The position numbers and the translations under genes are program-made. The notes beneath the pieces are model-generated. The model was not told the origin of the DNA and searched no databases. It worked only from the letters and a program-made list of their open reading frames with translations. 64,000 bases of DNA from Streptomyces omiyaensis (GTDB lineage Bacteria; Actinomycetota; Actinomycetes; Streptomycetales; Streptomycetaceae), in the NCBI RefSeq assembly GCF_014650895.1, contig NZ_BMVV01000002.1, positions 62,001 through 126,000 on the forward strand, in the 5' to 3' direction. Shown here piece by piece: positions 27,004-35,852 of the stretch; the first letter of the stretch is position 1; each line of letters opens with the position of its first letter.

Positions 27004-28401
27004 GTGGCTACTCCTCCCGGAGGCGGCGGCGAGGTACCGCAGGCGGGGTACTACCCCGATCCGTCGATCCCCGGATACATCCGGTACTGGAACGGCGGCT
27101 CCTGGGTGCCGGGCACGAGCCGGCCCGCCCCGCAGGACGGCGAGGCCGCTCCGGTCCCGCCCGCCTCGGCCATGCCCGCCGGGCCCGTCCTCGCCCCGAG
27201 CCCCGCCCCGGCCCCGGCCCCGGTGCCGGAGCCCGCGCCCGAACCCACCCCGGACCCCGCACCGGCGGCCGCCCCGGCGCCGGCCGCCGTCGACGAGACG
27301 GGGCCCGTCTTCTTCGACGAGGAACCCCTCGTCCGGGAGCCCGCCTCCGCCTGGCGCGCCGACGCCTCCCGGCAGTACGGACCCGCCGCCGGGCCGGACC
27401 GCCCCGCGGCCTGGGGCGCCCCGCGGCCCGCCCCGGCCCCCGCGCCCGCCGCCGAGCCGGCGCCCGCCGTGCCCGACCCGAGGTCCCCGGTCGAGTGGCC
27501 GGCCGCCCCCGCGCAGGCCGCCGCGCCCGCGCCCGCCGCCGACCCCCGGCGGCCGAGCTCCCCCGCCCGCCTGGGCGGCATGCCCGTCACCCCGGCGCCC
27601 ACGCCCGCCCCGGCGCCCACGCCCGCCCCGGCGCCCACGCCCGCCCCGGCCCCGGCTCCCGTCCACGAGGCCCCCGCCCCGGCCCCCGCGCCGGTACGGC
27701 CCCAGCCCCAGCCCCAGCCCCAGCCCGTGCCGGCCCCCGCGCCCGCCACCCCCTCCTGGGCCCAGCCGCAGCAGGCGCAGCCCCACGCACAGCAGGCGCA
27801 CGCACAGCAGGCGCAGGCACAGCCCCAGGCACAGCAGGCGCAGGGCCGGCAGCCGGTCGTGCCGTGGAAGCCGCCGGTCGAGGACCCCTTCCTCGCGGCC
27901 GTCCGCGAGCAGTCCTCCGCACCCCCGGCCGGGCTCGGCCGCCGGCTCCTCGCGCGGATCGTCGACACCCTCCTCCTCGGAGCGGCGGCGGCCGGCGCGG
28001 CCTTCCCCTTCGTGACCGCCGCCCTCGACCACATCGAGGCCAAGATCGAGGCGGCCAAGCGGTCCGGCGTCACCGTCCAGGTCTGGCTGGTCGACGGCAC
28101 CACCTCGGTCCAGTTCGGCATCGCGCTCGGCCTGCTGCTCGTCCTCGGCGTGCTGTACGAGGCGCTGCCCACCGCCAGGTGGGGCCGGACGCTCGGCAAG
28201 AAGCTCTGCGGGATCCAGGTCCGGGACATCGAGGGCCACGAGCCGCCGACCCTCGGACGGTCGCTGCGCCGCTGGTTCCTGTACACCTTCCTGGGCCTGC
28301 TGGTGATCGGCGTCCTCAACGCGGTCTGGTGCGTCTTCGACCGCCCGTGGCGCCAGTGCTGGCACGACAAGGCGGCCCGCACCTTCGTCGCCCGGGCCTG
28401 A
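27004..28401 (+). CDS. DUF2510/RDD-domain membrane protein with long Pro/Ala linker
   Basis: 465-aa protein with GTG start. Residues ~14-42 (AGYYPDPSIPGYIRYWNGGSW) are a DUF2510 domain, a small aromatic module found at the ends of actinobacterial membrane proteins. About 250 residues of Pro/Ala/Gln low complexity follow, with PAPAPTP and AQQAQA repeats. The C-terminal ~150 residues are an RDD membrane domain (Arg, Asp, Asp signature: GRRLLARIVDTLLLG, WGRTLGKKLCGIQVRD, WHDKAART). Three or four membrane helices. Transport or scaffold functions have been proposed for RDD proteins. The function here is unknown. Confidence 0.85.
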   Translation: MATPPGGGGEVPQAGYYPDPSIPGYIRYWNGGSWVPGTSRPAPQDGEAAPVPPASAMPAGPVLAPSPAPAPAPVPEPAPEPTPDPAPAAAPAPAAVDETGPVFFDEEPLVREPASAWRADASRQYGPAAGPDRPAAWGAPRPAPAPAPAAEPAPAVPDPRSPVEWPAAPAQAAAPAPAADPRRPSSPARLGGMPVTPAPTPAPAPTPAPAPTPAPAPAPVHEAPAPAPAPVRPQPQPQPQPVPAPAPATPSWAQPQQAQPHAQQAHAQQAQAQPQAQQAQGRQPVVPWKPPVEDPFLAAVREQSSAPPAGLGRRLLARIVDTLLLGAAAAGAAFPFVTAALDHIEAKIEAAKRSGVTVQVWLVDGTTSVQFGIALGLLLVLGVLYEALPTARWGRTLGKKLCGIQVRDIEGHEPPTLGRSLRRWFLYTFLGLLVIGVLNAVWCVFDRPWRQCWHDKAARTFVARA

Positions 28402-28479
28402 TCCCGGGCCCCGCGGGGGCGTCCCCCGAACGGGCGTCCATCCGTTGCGGGGCCCCGGCGGCCGGGATGCGATGCCCCC

Positions 28480-29136
28480 ATGAGCACCGACCAGCCGCCG
28501 CCCGGACCGCCCCCCGACGACGACCCGTTCGCCAAGCGGCCCCAGGACCCGCCGCCGGGGCCCCCGCCGGGCCCCCCGCCACCGGGGAGCCCGTACGACT
28601 CCCCGTACCCGCCGCCGCCCCCGTACGGCGGCTACGGAAGCGGCTACGGCGGCACCGACCCGCTCTCCGGGATGCCGCCGCTCGCCGAGTCCGGGCGCCG
28701 CATCCTCGCGCGGCTCGTCGACTGGCTGATCGTCGCGGTGCCGCTGGCGATCATCGGCATCCCGTTCGACGTCTACGACCGGGCCACCCAGGACGACGCC
28801 GACTTCCAGGACGCCTTCACCGGAGGCACCTCGATCGTCTTCCAGCTGCTGACGATCGTCGCCTTCGTCGCCTACGACACCGTGCTCACGGCGAAGAACG
28901 GACAGACCCTCGGCAAGCGGCTGATGAAGCTGCGCGTGGCGATGCTCAACGACGGCTCCACGCCCCCGATGAACCAGTCGCTGCTGCGGGCGGTCGTGCT
29001 CTGGCTGCCCGCGCTGATCTGCTGCGCCTGCCTCTGGCCGCTGCTGCTGCTCATCCTCATCCTGGTCGACAAGCCCTACAAGCAGGGCCTGCACGACAAG
29101 GCGGCGAAGACGGTGGTGGTCACCGTGCCGCGGTAG
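28480..29136 (+). CDS. RDD-family membrane protein
   Basis: 218-aa paralogue of the preceding gene's C-terminal half. A Pro/Gly/Tyr-rich N-terminus of ~65 residues is followed by an RDD domain (GRRILARLVDWLIVAVPLAI, GQTLGKRLMKLRV, HDKAAKTVVV) with a Cys-containing last helix (LICCACLWPLLLLILIL). It starts 78 bp after the previous gene on the same strand, so the two are probably co-transcribed. Confidence 0.85.
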   Translation: MSTDQPPPGPPPDDDPFAKRPQDPPPGPPPGPPPPGSPYDSPYPPPPPYGGYGSGYGGTDPLSGMPPLAESGRRILARLVDWLIVAVPLAIIGIPFDVYDRATQDDADFQDAFTGGTSIVFQLLTIVAFVAYDTVLTAKNGQTLGKRLMKLRVAMLNDGSTPPMNQSLLRAVVLWLPALICCACLWPLLLLILILVDKPYKQGLHDKAAKTVVVTVPR

Positions 29137-29157
29137 CGCCCGGCGGAACGGACGGAC

Positions 29158-29436
29158 TCACGGACCGGTCCGGTTATCGGCTCCCGCGCCCACCTGCGCG
29201 GCCGGTACCCGGACCGCGTCGTTCCCGGGCCGCGCGGCGGTGGTGCCGGGGGTCTTGACGGGCCGCGTCCCCGAGGGCATCGTCACCGCCACGAGAACGC
29301 CGAGCAGCAGTCCGGCGAGACAGGCCGCGGCGATGCCGGGCGGCCCGGTGGCGCCGGTCAGGAGCAGGAGCGCGGCGGTCGCGAGGACCACGACGGCCGA
29401 ACCGTAGGCGTACTGCGCTGCGTTCGGACGCTGCAT
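29158..29436 (-). CDS. Small membrane protein, two helices
   Basis: 92-aa protein. ATG at 29436 follows GGAGGGG. Two hydrophobic helices (AVVVLATAALLLLTGAT and GIAAACLAGLLLGVLVAVT) are joined by a short loop, with a polar, flexible C-terminus. No recognised domain. Convergent with the RDD gene. Confidence 0.65.
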   Translation of the reverse strand: MQRPNAAQYAYGSAVVVLATAALLLLTGATGPPGIAAACLAGLLLGVLVAVTMPSGTRPVKTPGTTAARPGNDAVRVPAAQVGAGADNRTGP

Positions 29437-29797
29437 GACGGATACCGCCCCTCCGGACTCCCGGTCGACTCTACGACGCTCGATGCCCGGGAGGAACGAC
29501 GGGTAAGCGTGACCTGACCCACGGTGCCGGAGCACGGGGGGCGCACGGGTGGCACGGGCGCGGCACGGACCCTCCGCCGGGCACCGCGCGAACCCGAACT
29601 TTCCGTTCCTTTACCCGGCTTGACCGTCCGCATACCGGATTTCGACACCCGCATAGTGCACTTGGTGTGTGCAAGTCAAGATCTGTCTTTTCTCCTCTCT
29701 CTCCGGTCGAATGTCGTCACTTGTGACGCGCGACCCCGCCGGACGGACACCCCACCTCCTGGTCCGAGGCGCGGGCGCCGGGGAGGAACGACACCAA
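29437..29797. other. Intergenic region upstream of the M6 protease
   Basis: About 360 bp with a noticeable drop in GC around 29640-29720. It holds the palindrome listed separately and a pyrimidine-rich stretch (TCTTTTCTCCTCTCTCTCC). An in-frame upstream start at 29669 is open but the added residues do not form a signal peptide, so the GTG at 29798 is preferred. Confidence 0.5.
29715..29728 (+). promoter_or_regulatory. Palindrome upstream of the M6 protease
   Basis: Perfect inverted repeat CGTCAC-TT-GTGACG, 70 bp before the protease start. A second, looser repeat (TGCACTTGG/TGTGCAAG) lies at ~29656-29677. Candidate operator for growth-phase control; the binding protein is unknown. Confidence 0.45.
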
Positions 29798-32242
29798 GTG
29801 ACCAACAGACGACGGGCGATTCGGGCATCCGCGGTCGTCGTGGCGCTGGCCGCCACCGCCGCCACCGCCTCGACCTTCAGCACCGCCTGGGCCAACGAGG
29901 ACGGCAGGATCACGGCGGCGGACGTCCGCCACGACCCGGCTCCGGGCCACGACCACGGGCACGCCCCGGACAAGACGACGGTCGACCACGACCTCGACGG
30001 CCCCTTCAGCAAGCAGCAGGCGCAGCAGCGCAAGGCCGCGCTGGAGCAGGTCCTCGGGGGCAAGGCCACGATCGAGAACCGCGGCGGCTCCAAGGTCGTC
30101 AAGCTCGACGCGAAGAAGTACGTCGAGCTCGGCCGCGAGAAGACCGACAAGATCTTCACCATCCTGGTCGAGTTCGGCGACCAGGTGGACACCACCACCC
30201 TCGTCGACCGCAAGGACGACGACACGGACGAGCTGAAGCCGAAGTTCGGCGGCACGCCCGGCCCGCTGCACAACCAGATAGCCGAGCCCGACCGGTCGAA
30301 GGACAACTCGACCGAGTGGCAGGCCGACTACAACCAGAAGCACTTCCAGGACCTGTACTTCGGCACCGGCAAGGACAAGAAGACCGGTCAGCAGAAGCAC
30401 TCCCTGAAGACCTACTACGAGCGCACCTCGTCCGGCCGCTACTCGGTCGACGGCGCGGTCTCCGACTGGGTCAAGGTCCCGTACAACGAGGCCCGCTACG
30501 GCTCCAACTACTGCGGCCAGACCAACTGCGCCAACGTGTGGGACACCGTCCGCGACGGCGTCAACGCGTGGGTCGCCGACCAGAAGGCCAAGGGCAGGAC
30601 CGACGCCCAGATCAAGGCCGACCTGGCGACCTACGACCAGTGGGACCGCTACGACTTCGACGCCGACGGCAACTTCAACGAGTCCGACGGCTACATCGAC
30701 CACTTCCAGATCGTCCACGCGGGCGAGGACGAGTCGGCGGGCGGCGGCGCCCAGGCGACCGACGCCCTGTGGGCGCACCGCTGGTACGCCTACGGCACCA
30801 GCGCGGGCAAGACCGGCCCGGAGAACAACAAGGCCGGCGGCACCCCGATCGGCGACACCGGCATCTGGGTCGGCGACTACACGATGCAGCCCGAGAACGG
30901 CGGCCTCGGCGTCTTCGCCCACGAGTACGGCCACGACCTCGGCCTGCCGGACCTGTACGACACCGCGGGCGGCGAGAACTCGACCGGCTACTGGTCGCTG
31001 ATGTCCTCCGGCTCCTGGCTGGGCCTGGGCAAGGACTCCATCGGCGACATGCCCGGCGACATGAACGCCTGGGACAAGCTCCAGCTCGGCTGGCTCAACT
31101 ACACCAAGGTGAGCAACGAGCAGCGCTCGTCGAAGTCCACCCACAAGCTGGGCGTGGCGGAGTACAACACCAAGAACCCGCAGGCACTCCTCGTCGAGCT
31201 GCCGAAGAAGGCTGTCACCACCGACATCGTCGCCCCCGCCGAGGGCGCGGCCCAGTGGTGGAGCGGCATGGGCGACGACCTCAAGAACACCCTCACCCGC
31301 CCGGTCGACCTGACCGGCAAGTCGTCCGCCACCCTGGCCTTCAAGGGCTGGTACGACATCGAGGCCGAGTACGACTACCTCTACACCGAGGTCTCGACGG
31401 ACGGCGGCGCCAACTGGACCGCCCTCGACGGCACCGCCGACGGCAAGCCGATCGACCGTGACGCCGCCGGCACCCCGGCGCTGTCCAGCGTCTCCGGCGG
31501 GTACAAGTCGCTCTCCTTCGACCTCTCGTCGTACGCGGGCAAGAAGTTCGACCTCCGCTTCCGCTACCAGACGGACGGCGGCCTGGCGCTCAAGGGCTTC
31601 GCGGCCGACGCCATCACGCTGACCGCCGACGGCGCCACCGTCTTCTCCGACGACGCGGAGAACGGCGACAACGGCTGGACGGCCAAGGGCTTCACGCGGA
31701 TGGGCAAGGGCTTCACGAAGGAGTACGAGCAGTACTACATCGCGGAGAACCGCCAGTACGTCTCGTACGACGCCACCCTCAAGGTCGGCCCGTACAACTT
31801 CGGCTTCACCGGTGACAAGGCGAGCTGGGTCGAGCACTACCCGTACCAGAACGGCCTGCTCATCTGGAAGTGGGACCTGTCCCAGAAGGACAACAACACC
31901 TCCGCCCACCCGGGCCAGGGCCTGATCCTCCCGGTCGACGCCCACCCGACGCCGCTGAAGTTCAAGGACGGCACCCTGATGCGCAACCGCGTCCAGGCGT
32001 ACGACTCCACCTTCGGAACGTACCGGACGGACGCTTTCCAGCTGCACAAGGCCGACGTCCCGACCTGGATCCGCTCGCTTCCGGGCAACCCGGTCTTCGA
32101 CGACCGCAAGGGCACCTACTGGTACCAGGAGACCGAGCGCGCCGGCGTCAAGGTCACTGACACCAACACCAAGATCGAGGTCGTCAAGGAGCCGAAGAGC
32201 GGCGAGACGATCACGGTCCGCGTGGGCCCGTCGACTCGTTGA
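29798..32242 (+). CDS. Secreted M6-family metalloprotease (immune inhibitor A type)
   Basis: 814-aa exported zinc protease. GTG start after GGGGAGG, then a signal peptide (TNRRRAIRASAVVVALAATA, cleavage likely after TAWA). A prodomain of ~100 residues follows. The zinc site HEYGH (about residues 374-378) sits in VFAHEYGHDLGLPDLYD. Acidic Ca-binding-like segments (DFDADGNFNESDGYIDHF) and a C-terminal carbohydrate-binding-like/MAM-type beta region complete it. Immune inhibitor A homologues degrade host or environmental proteins. In Streptomyces they are development-associated exoproteases. Monocistronic, ended by a hairpin. Confidence 0.93.
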   Translation: MTNRRRAIRASAVVVALAATAATASTFSTAWANEDGRITAADVRHDPAPGHDHGHAPDKTTVDHDLDGPFSKQQAQQRKAALEQVLGGKATIENRGGSKVVKLDAKKYVELGREKTDKIFTILVEFGDQVDTTTLVDRKDDDTDELKPKFGGTPGPLHNQIAEPDRSKDNSTEWQADYNQKHFQDLYFGTGKDKKTGQQKHSLKTYYERTSSGRYSVDGAVSDWVKVPYNEARYGSNYCGQTNCANVWDTVRDGVNAWVADQKAKGRTDAQIKADLATYDQWDRYDFDADGNFNESDGYIDHFQIVHAGEDESAGGGAQATDALWAHRWYAYGTSAGKTGPENNKAGGTPIGDTGIWVGDYTMQPENGGLGVFAHEYGHDLGLPDLYDTAGGENSTGYWSLMSSGSWLGLGKDSIGDMPGDMNAWDKLQLGWLNYTKVSNEQRSSKSTHKLGVAEYNTKNPQALLVELPKKAVTTDIVAPAEGAAQWWSGMGDDLKNTLTRPVDLTGKSSATLAFKGWYDIEAEYDYLYTEVSTDGGANWTALDGTADGKPIDRDAAGTPALSSVSGGYKSLSFDLSSYAGKKFDLRFRYQTDGGLALKGFAADAITLTADGATVFSDDAENGDNGWTAKGFTRMGKGFTKEYEQYYIAENRQYVSYDATLKVGPYNFGFTGDKASWVEHYPYQNGLLIWKWDLSQKDNNTSAHPGQGLILPVDAHPTPLKFKDGTLMRNRVQAYDSTFGTYRTDAFQLHKADVPTWIRSLPGNPVFDDRKGTYWYQETERAGVKVTDTNTKIEVVKEPKSGETITVRVGPSTR

Positions 32243-32279
32243 TCGACTAGAGATTCGATAGAACCGCAGGTCAGAGCAT

Positions 32280-32315
32280 GATCGGCCGTCGCCCCCTAGC
32301 GGGCGGCGGCCGATC
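32280..32315 (+). terminator. Terminator after the M6 protease
   Basis: 14-bp stem (32280-32293 with 32302-32315, one G-T pair) and an 8-nt loop, followed by GTGTTTAGG. Confidence 0.75.
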
Positions 32316-32387
32316 GTGTTTAGGTGCAGCTGACCGAGTTCTCACGGACTCCTTATTGACAGTCGGCTCACGGGGGAGTGGTTCCGC

Positions 32388-32705
32388 ATGCCCGGTGGAG
32401 GGTTCTGCAAGTTGCCGGGAGGCAGCGTGGTGGTCGCGATAGGGCTGCCCAGCCCGGCCGAAGACGGCGCGAACGTACGCTTCCTCGTCCACGCCGCGAA
32501 CCGCGCCAGGGCCCTGACCAGGCTCCGAAACCTGGGTCTGCGGTCGGTTTACCTGCGGGGGAACGCCGAGCCGCCCACGCCGGACGAGATCACGGCCGTG
32601 CTGCACCACCCGGACGGACTCCTGTGGAGATCGGCGCCGGGTGCCGCCCAGGAGCTGTGGCACCCGGCCGGGACCCTGCCGAAGGCCCCGGCGGCCCGCG
32701 CCTAG
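32388..32705 (+). CDS. Conserved small protein of unknown function
   Basis: 105-aa protein with ATG after GGGGGAG. A compact alpha/beta composition (VRFLVHAANRARALTRLRNL, VYLRGNAEPPTPDEITAVLH) includes one Cys in GGGFCKLPGG. I recall near-identical proteins next to the M6 protease in other Streptomyces, but no function. Followed by a strong hairpin and the convergent pncA gene. Confidence 0.75.
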   Translation: MPGGGFCKLPGGSVVVAIGLPSPAEDGANVRFLVHAANRARALTRLRNLGLRSVYLRGNAEPPTPDEITAVLHHPDGLLWRSAPGAAQELWHPAGTLPKAPAARA

Positions 32706-32716
32706 CCGCGCCGGGA

Positions 32717-32749
32717 CCCGGAAGGGAGGGCCGGGCCGTCCCTTCCGGG
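32717..32749. terminator. Bidirectional terminator before pncA
   Basis: 11-bp perfect stem (CCCGGAAGGGA with TCCCTTCCGGG) around an 11-nt loop, between two convergent genes. Confidence 0.7.
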
Positions 32750-32779
32750 CCGGACCGGGCCGGACCGGGGAGAGGCGGC

Positions 32780-33379
32780 CTAGGCGACCACGGGGGTGCC
32801 CGTGAGGGCCACGCCGGCCTCGCGGAGCTCCACGAGGGCCCGGGCGGTGGTCTCGCGGGCCACCCCGGCGGTGAGGTCGAGCAGCACGTGGGTGCGGAAG
32901 CCCTCGCGGGCCGCGTCCAGGGCGGTGGCCCGGACGCAGTGGTCGGTGGCGATGCCCACCACGTCGACCTCGGTCACGTCCCGCTCGCGCAGCCACTGCG
33001 CCAGCGTCTCGCCGTTCTCGTCCCGCCCCTCGAAGCCGCTGTACGCGGCGGCGTAGGCGCCCTTGTCGAAGACGGCCTGCACCGCCCCGCCGGCGACGGC
33101 GGGGGCGAAGTTCGGGTGGAAGCCGACGCCCTCGGTACCGGCCACGCAGTGCCGCGGCCAGGAGTCGACGTAGTCGGGGGCCTCGCCCTCCGGGGCGAAG
33201 TGCGCCCCCGGGTCGACGTGGTGGTCCCGGGTGGCGACGACGTGCCGGTAGGCGGCACCCGCCGCCTCGCCCACGAGTTCGGTGATGGCGGCGGCGACGT
33301 CCGCGCCGCCGGCCACCGCGAGGCTGCCGCCCTCGCAGAAGTCGTTCTGTACGTCCACGACGATCAGTGCGCGGTGCAT
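32780..33379 (-). CDS. pncA: Nicotinamidase (isochorismatase superfamily)
   Basis: 199-aa amidohydrolase that deamidates nicotinamide to nicotinate for NAD salvage. Catalytic triad: Asp in VVDVQNDF, Lys in FDKGAY and Cys in ATDHCVRAT. The metal site is provided by TRDHHVDPGAHF. Length and motifs match nicotinamidases. It follows pncB on the same strand (93 bp), so nicotinamide to nicotinate to nicotinate mononucleotide is encoded side by side. Confidence 0.93.
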   Translation of the reverse strand: MHRALIVVDVQNDFCEGGSLAVAGGADVAAAITELVGEAAGAAYRHVVATRDHHVDPGAHFAPEGEAPDYVDSWPRHCVAGTEGVGFHPNFAPAVAGGAVQAVFDKGAYAAAYSGFEGRDENGETLAQWLRERDVTEVDVVGIATDHCVRATALDAAREGFRTHVLLDLTAGVARETTARALVELREAGVALTGTPVVA

Positions 33380-33472
33380 GGCGGGCGTCCTCGGGTGGTC
33401 GGAAGGGGTGGGACCGAGCCTAGAGACTTCCCCTCCGGATCGGGAGGGGGCCGCCGGGCCCGGGTGGGGCGG

Positions 33473-34801
33473 CTACAGGTACTCGGTCGGCAGCACCGGC
33501 TCGCCCCGGGAGAGCTGGATCGCCGACATCGGCAGGCCCGCGCGGGCCGCGATGTGACGGGCCCGGGCGGCCTCCAGGGGCTCCCGTGCGACCACCTCGC
33601 CGCCCTTGACCAGCTCGACCAGGAGCTGGTCGGCGGCGAGCGCGTCCGGGACCGCTCCGGTGCCGATCACCTCGGCCTCGGCGACCCCGTCCGCGTCGCG
33701 GCGGCGCGCGGCCCACTTGCGGCCGCCGACGGAGGCCTTGCCGCCCAGCGACTTCTTGGCGACCGGCACCAGCGGGGCCTTCGGGTCGGCCGAGGCGGCC
33801 CGGGCGACCAGCTTGTAGACCATCGAGCAGGTCGGGTGGCCGCTGCCGGTGACGAGCTGGGTGCCCACGCCGTACGCGTCGACCGGCGCGGCGGCCAGCG
33901 AGGCGATGGCGTACTCGTCGAGGTCGGAGGTGACCACGATGCGGGTGTCGCGGGCGCCGAGCTCGTCCAGCTGGGCCCGGACCCGGTGGGCGACGAGCAG
34001 CAGGTCGCCGGAGTCGATGCGGACGGCGCCGAGCTCGGGCCCGGCGATCTCGACGGCGGTGCGGACCGCCTCGGCGACGTCGTAGGTGTCGACGAGGAGG
34101 GTGGTGCCCCGGCCGAGGCTGTCGACCTGGGCCCGGAAGGCGTCCCGCTCGCTGTCGTGGAGGAGGGTGAAGGCGTGCGCGGAGGTGCCGACGGTGGGGA
34201 TGCCGTAGCGGAAGCCGGCGGCGAGGTCGGAGGTGGAGTCGAAGCCGCCGACGTAGGCGGCGCGGGAGGCGGCGACGGCGGCCAGCTCGTGGGTGCGCCG
34301 GGCGCCCATCTCGATGAGCCGCCGGCCGGCCGCGGCGGCCGACATCCGGGAGGCCGCGGCGGCGATGGCCGAGTCGTGGTTGAGGATCGAGAGGATCACC
34401 GTCTCCAGGAGCACGCACTCGGCGAAGGAGCCCTCGACGCGCAGCACGGGGGAGCCGGGGAAGTAGACCTCTCCCTCGGGGTAGCCCCAGATGTCGCCGG
34501 AGAAGCGGTAGCCGGCGAGCCACTCCAGGGTCGGCTCGTCGACGATTCCCCGCTCGCGCAGGAAGCCGAGGACGGCCGGGTCGAAGCGGAAGTTCTCGAC
34601 GGCGTCCAGGACGCGGCCGACGCCCGCGAGGACGCCGTACCGCCGCCCCTCCGGCAGCCTCCGGGTGAAGACCTCGAAGACGGAGCGCCGGTCGGCGGTG
34701 CCGGCCCGGAGGGCCGCCTGGAGCATGGTCAGCTCGTACTGGTCGGTGAAGAGCGCGGTCGACGGCACGTCCACCGGGAGCCCAAGGTCCGCAGCGTTCA
34801 T
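33473..34801 (-). CDS. pncB: Nicotinate phosphoribosyltransferase
   Basis: 442-aa enzyme making nicotinate mononucleotide from nicotinate and PRPP in the Preiss-Handler pathway. Family stretches: ALFTDQYELTMLQAALRAG at the N-terminus, RVEGSFAECVLLETVILSILNHDS, the phosphoribosyl-binding VRIDSGDLLLVAHRVR, and STSDLAAGFRYGIPTVGTSAH. Long enough to be full. It is divergent from clpS, with a palindromic site in the shared promoter region. Confidence 0.93.
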   Translation of the reverse strand: MNAADLGLPVDVPSTALFTDQYELTMLQAALRAGTADRRSVFEVFTRRLPEGRRYGVLAGVGRVLDAVENFRFDPAVLGFLRERGIVDEPTLEWLAGYRFSGDIWGYPEGEVYFPGSPVLRVEGSFAECVLLETVILSILNHDSAIAAAASRMSAAAAGRRLIEMGARRTHELAAVAASRAAYVGGFDSTSDLAAGFRYGIPTVGTSAHAFTLLHDSERDAFRAQVDSLGRGTTLLVDTYDVAEAVRTAVEIAGPELGAVRIDSGDLLLVAHRVRAQLDELGARDTRIVVTSDLDEYAIASLAAAPVDAYGVGTQLVTGSGHPTCSMVYKLVARAASADPKAPLVPVAKKSLGGKASVGGRKWAARRRDADGVAEAEVIGTGAVPDALAADQLLVELVKGGEVVAREPLEAARARHIAARAGLPMSAIQLSRGEPVLPTEYL

Positions 34802-34823
34802 GCCGACGATGCTAGCGCAGAAA

Positions 34824-34838
34824 TCGTCAGTTTGACGA
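34824..34838. promoter_or_regulatory. Palindrome between pncB and clpS
   Basis: Perfect inverted repeat TCGTCA-GTT-TGACGA, 22 bp upstream of the pncB start, where it would overlap a minus-strand promoter. An NAD-responsive repressor (NrtR-like) is one candidate; the site is not an exact match to any consensus I can recall. Confidence 0.5.
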
Positions 34839-34899
34839 ATACTCCGCTCCGGGGTGCCCGTTTGTGCGACGGGGGGACCCGGGTGGCAGCATGGGGTAA

Positions 34900-35205
34900 G
34901 TGAGCATCGCGCCTATCGAGATCGAACGGACCGAGTCGGCCGAGGAGGTCTCCGCGGTCGTCGAGCCCGACGTCCCCTGGGTCACCCTCGTGCACAACGA
35001 CCCGGTGAATCTGATGAGCTATGTCAGTTACGTCTTCCAGGCGTACTTCGGCTACTCCAAGGACAAGGCGCACAAGCTGATGCTCGACGTGCACCACAAG
35101 GGCCGCGCGGTGGTCTCCAGCGGCACCCGCGAGGAGATGGAACGGGACGTGCAGGCGATGCACGGCTACGGACTGTGGGCGACCCTCTCCCAGGACCGCG
35201 GCTGA
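34900..35205 (+). CDS. clpS: ATP-dependent Clp protease adaptor ClpS
   Basis: 101-aa adaptor that delivers N-end-rule substrates to ClpAP/ClpCP. The family core [19 protein letters not shown] binds the destabilising N-terminal residue. [22 protein letters not shown] forms the later helices. The GTG at 34900 overlaps the next gene at its stop (TGATG). Confidence 0.93.
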   Translation: MSIAPIEIERTESAEEVSAVVEPDVPWVTLVHNDPVNLMSYVSYVFQAYFGYSKDKAHKLMLDVHHKGRAVVSSGTREEMERDVQAMHGYGLWATLSQDRG

Positions 35206-35789
35206 TGGCCGGCCACTTCGAGCTCCTGCCCGGCGGCGGGGCCGCCGTCGCCCTCGACGAGGTCGAGGTCTCCATCCTGCGCTCGCTCGCCGTCCAGCTC
35301 CTGGAGCTGATCGGCCCCGGCGACGAGCCCGACGCGGACGCCGACCCGCTCGCCGCCCTCTTCGCCGAGGGCCCCAGCGAGCCGCCGTCCGATCCGGCCC
35401 TGCGCCGGCTCTTCCCCGACGCGTACGGGGACGACACCGAGGAGCTGCGGGCGGCCGCGGCCGACTTCCGCCGCTTCACCGAGAACGACCTGCGGGCCCG
35501 CAAGCGCGAGGACGCCCTCGCGGTGGTGCGCGCCCTCGACGGGCTGGCCGGCGGCGAGGGGCCGGAGGCGGCGGCGGTCCTGAAGCTGACCCCGGACGAG
35601 TCCCGGGCCTGGCTCGGCGCCCTCAACGACCTGCGGCTGACCATCGCCACCCGCCTCGACATCACCGAGGACGAGGAGAGCGAGCGGCTCTACCGGCTGC
35701 CGGACAGCGACCCGCGCAAGCCGATGGTGATGGCGTACCTCTGGCTCGGCGCGCTCCAGGAGTCACTGGTCGAGACGCTGATGTCCTGA
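35205..35789 (+). CDS. DUF2017 protein
   Basis: 194-aa soluble helical protein whose ATG shares a base with the clpS stop. The family always accompanies clpS in actinobacteria. Segments FELLPGGGAAVALDEVEVSI, LRRLFPDAYGDDTEEL and AWLGALNDLRLTIATRLDI are typical. No catalytic residues are evident. Coupling suggests a role with ClpS or Clp proteolysis. Confidence 0.88.
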   Translation: MAGHFELLPGGGAAVALDEVEVSILRSLAVQLLELIGPGDEPDADADPLAALFAEGPSEPPSDPALRRLFPDAYGDDTEELRAAAADFRRFTENDLRARKREDALAVVRALDGLAGGEGPEAAAVLKLTPDESRAWLGALNDLRLTIATRLDITEDEESERLYRLPDSDPRKPMVMAYLWLGALQESLVETLMS

Positions 35790-35834
35790 AGGACCGGCGC
35801 GGTGGGGCGTTCGCTCAGCGGACGCTCAAATCCG

Positions 35835-35852
35835 GATAACGAACTCGTTATC
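35835..35852. promoter_or_regulatory. Palindromic operator before the amino-acid permease
   Basis: GATAACGA-AC-TCGTTATC, an 8-bp-arm perfect inverted repeat in an unusually AT-rich 318-bp intergenic region (35790-36107). The region also contains TTTTTTTGTGGCG followed by an inverted repeat GTGGCGTGCGCCAC near 35900. Candidate operator for the permease. Confidence 0.6.

Noticed and set aside
26227..29094. Very long open frame on the minus strand through the two RDD genes (955 codons)
   Set aside because: The frame is antisense to two well-supported genes and is rich in Gly/Arg/Val from GC-rich wobble. Only its last 164 codons (SsgG) have family sequence and a ribosome binding site.
29798..32242. 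Prophage or secreted toxin interpretation of the M6 protease
   Set aside because: HEYGH zinc site, prodomain and signal peptide are all those of the widespread immune inhibitor A proteases, and flanking genes are conserved Streptomyces core.
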